From Tunturiibacter gelidiferens (GTDB lineage Bacteria > Acidobacteriota > Terriglobia > Terriglobales > Acidobacteriaceae): a stretch of DNA of 64,000 nt. The stretch spans positions 248,001 to 312,000 of the forward strand of contig NZ_JACHEB010000001.1 in the NCBI RefSeq assembly GCF_014201335.1. Direction: 5' to 3'. The notes beneath the pieces are model-generated. The model searched no databases, was not told the DNA's origin, and saw nothing but the letters and a program-made list of their open reading frames with translations. The position numbers and the translations under genes are program-made. This document shows, piece after piece, positions 63,694-64,000 of this stretch (position 1 is the first letter of the stretch; each line of letters begins with the position of its first letter).

Positions 63694-64000
63694 TTGGATC
63701 GTCGCAATTTTCTTTCTAGCTCTCTCGCTGCTTCAGCCCTCTCGTTTGCGACTGCTGGTGATTTACTTGCACAGGCAGGCTCTCCTGCGGACAACTCTGC
63801 GCCGGAGTACATGGATCTGCGCCGGTACCATTTGGCGAGTGGACCAGGCGTCAAGATCACCAATGATTTTTTTGCCGATGCCTTGATTCCGGCACTGAAC
63901 CGGCTTGGCATAGGGCCAGTTGGTGCGTTCTCAGTTTATTTCGGACCAGATACTCCGTCCTATTACCTCCTGATGCCAAGCGCGAAGCTGGAGACGTTAG
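63694..64000 (+). CDS. NIPSNAP-family protein, N-terminal part (runs off the window)
   Basis: Read from TTG at 63694, with GGAGG 8 nt upstream. The protein starts with a twin-arginine-like signal (MDRRNFLSSSLAASALSF), then EYMDLRRYHLASGPGV and FFADALIPALNRLGIGPVG, typical of NIPSNAP (dimeric alpha-beta barrel) domains. Function is uncertain in bacteria. It is divergent from the AefR-like regulator and probably controlled by it. The 3' end is outside the window. Confidence 0.82.
   Translation, partial: MDRRNFLSSSLAASALSFATAGDLLAQAGSPADNSAPEYMDLRRYHLASGPGVKITNDFFADALIPALNRLGIGPVGAFSVYFGPDTPSYYLLMPSAKLETL

Overview
The window looks like chromosomal DNA of an Acidobacteriota member (Terriglobia, Acidobacteriaceae-type). 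The grounds are three very large Oar-like TonB-dependent receptors with an N-terminal carboxypeptidase-regulatory domain, many PAS/receiver signalling proteins, and short dispersed intergenic repeats. This is inferred from gene content; no rRNA or complete tRNA gene was found.

Layout. (1) 1-14.4 kb, nearly all minus strand: three Oar-like receptors, a penicillin-acylase-type Ntn hydrolase, a GntR/FCD regulator and a secreted nucleotide pyrophosphatase/phosphodiesterase-type enzyme. A clear cobalamin riboswitch lies ahead of the receptor-acylase-gntR run. (2) 14.6-24.7 kb: a complete reductive pyrimidine catabolic cluster. It holds the NCS1 permease, dihydropyrimidine dehydrogenase PreT/PreA, dihydropyrimidinase, an M20 N-carbamoyl-beta-alanine amidohydrolase, a class III aminotransferase and a CoA-acylating methylmalonate-semialdehyde dehydrogenase. 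Together they would take uracil or thymine through beta-alanine (or its methyl homologue) and a semialdehyde to an acyl-CoA. (3) 25-31.8 kb: a sigma-70-like factor, a hairpin-rich gene-free stretch, a MliC-like protein, an MFS carboxylate-type transporter and glycogen phosphorylase. (4) 31.9-37.2 kb: a minus-strand signalling cluster (PAS histidine kinase, response regulator, sigma-54 activator with receiver and PAS domains, STAS protein, HisKA_3 kinase) with a 32-bp palindrome and a possible -24/-12 promoter inside it. (5) 37.3-46 kb: small unknown proteins, a divergent SDR/TetR pair with an operator, and a hybrid kinase coupled to an RsbU-like phosphatase. (6) 46-58.3 kb: a degraded accessory region with a frameshifted acyl carrier protein, a truncated S53 peptidase, a frameshifted oxidoreductase, a frameshifted trypsin-like protease, an IS110/IS1111-type insertion sequence, dispersed repeats and REP-like hairpins. 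It ends at a tRNA-Ser-3'-end-like sequence. (7) 58.5-64 kb: a PaoABC (YagTSR) molybdenum aldehyde oxidoreductase operon, an AefR-like TetR regulator with a perfect palindromic operator, and the start of a secreted NIPSNAP protein.

Most likely new biology: the B12-riboswitch control of an Oar-like receptor/acylase operon, with further hairpins over two ribosome binding sites; the sigma-54/STAS/kinase module with its tandem palindrome; the probable guide-RNA region of the IS1111-like element; and the hairpin array at 25.9-26.2 kb.
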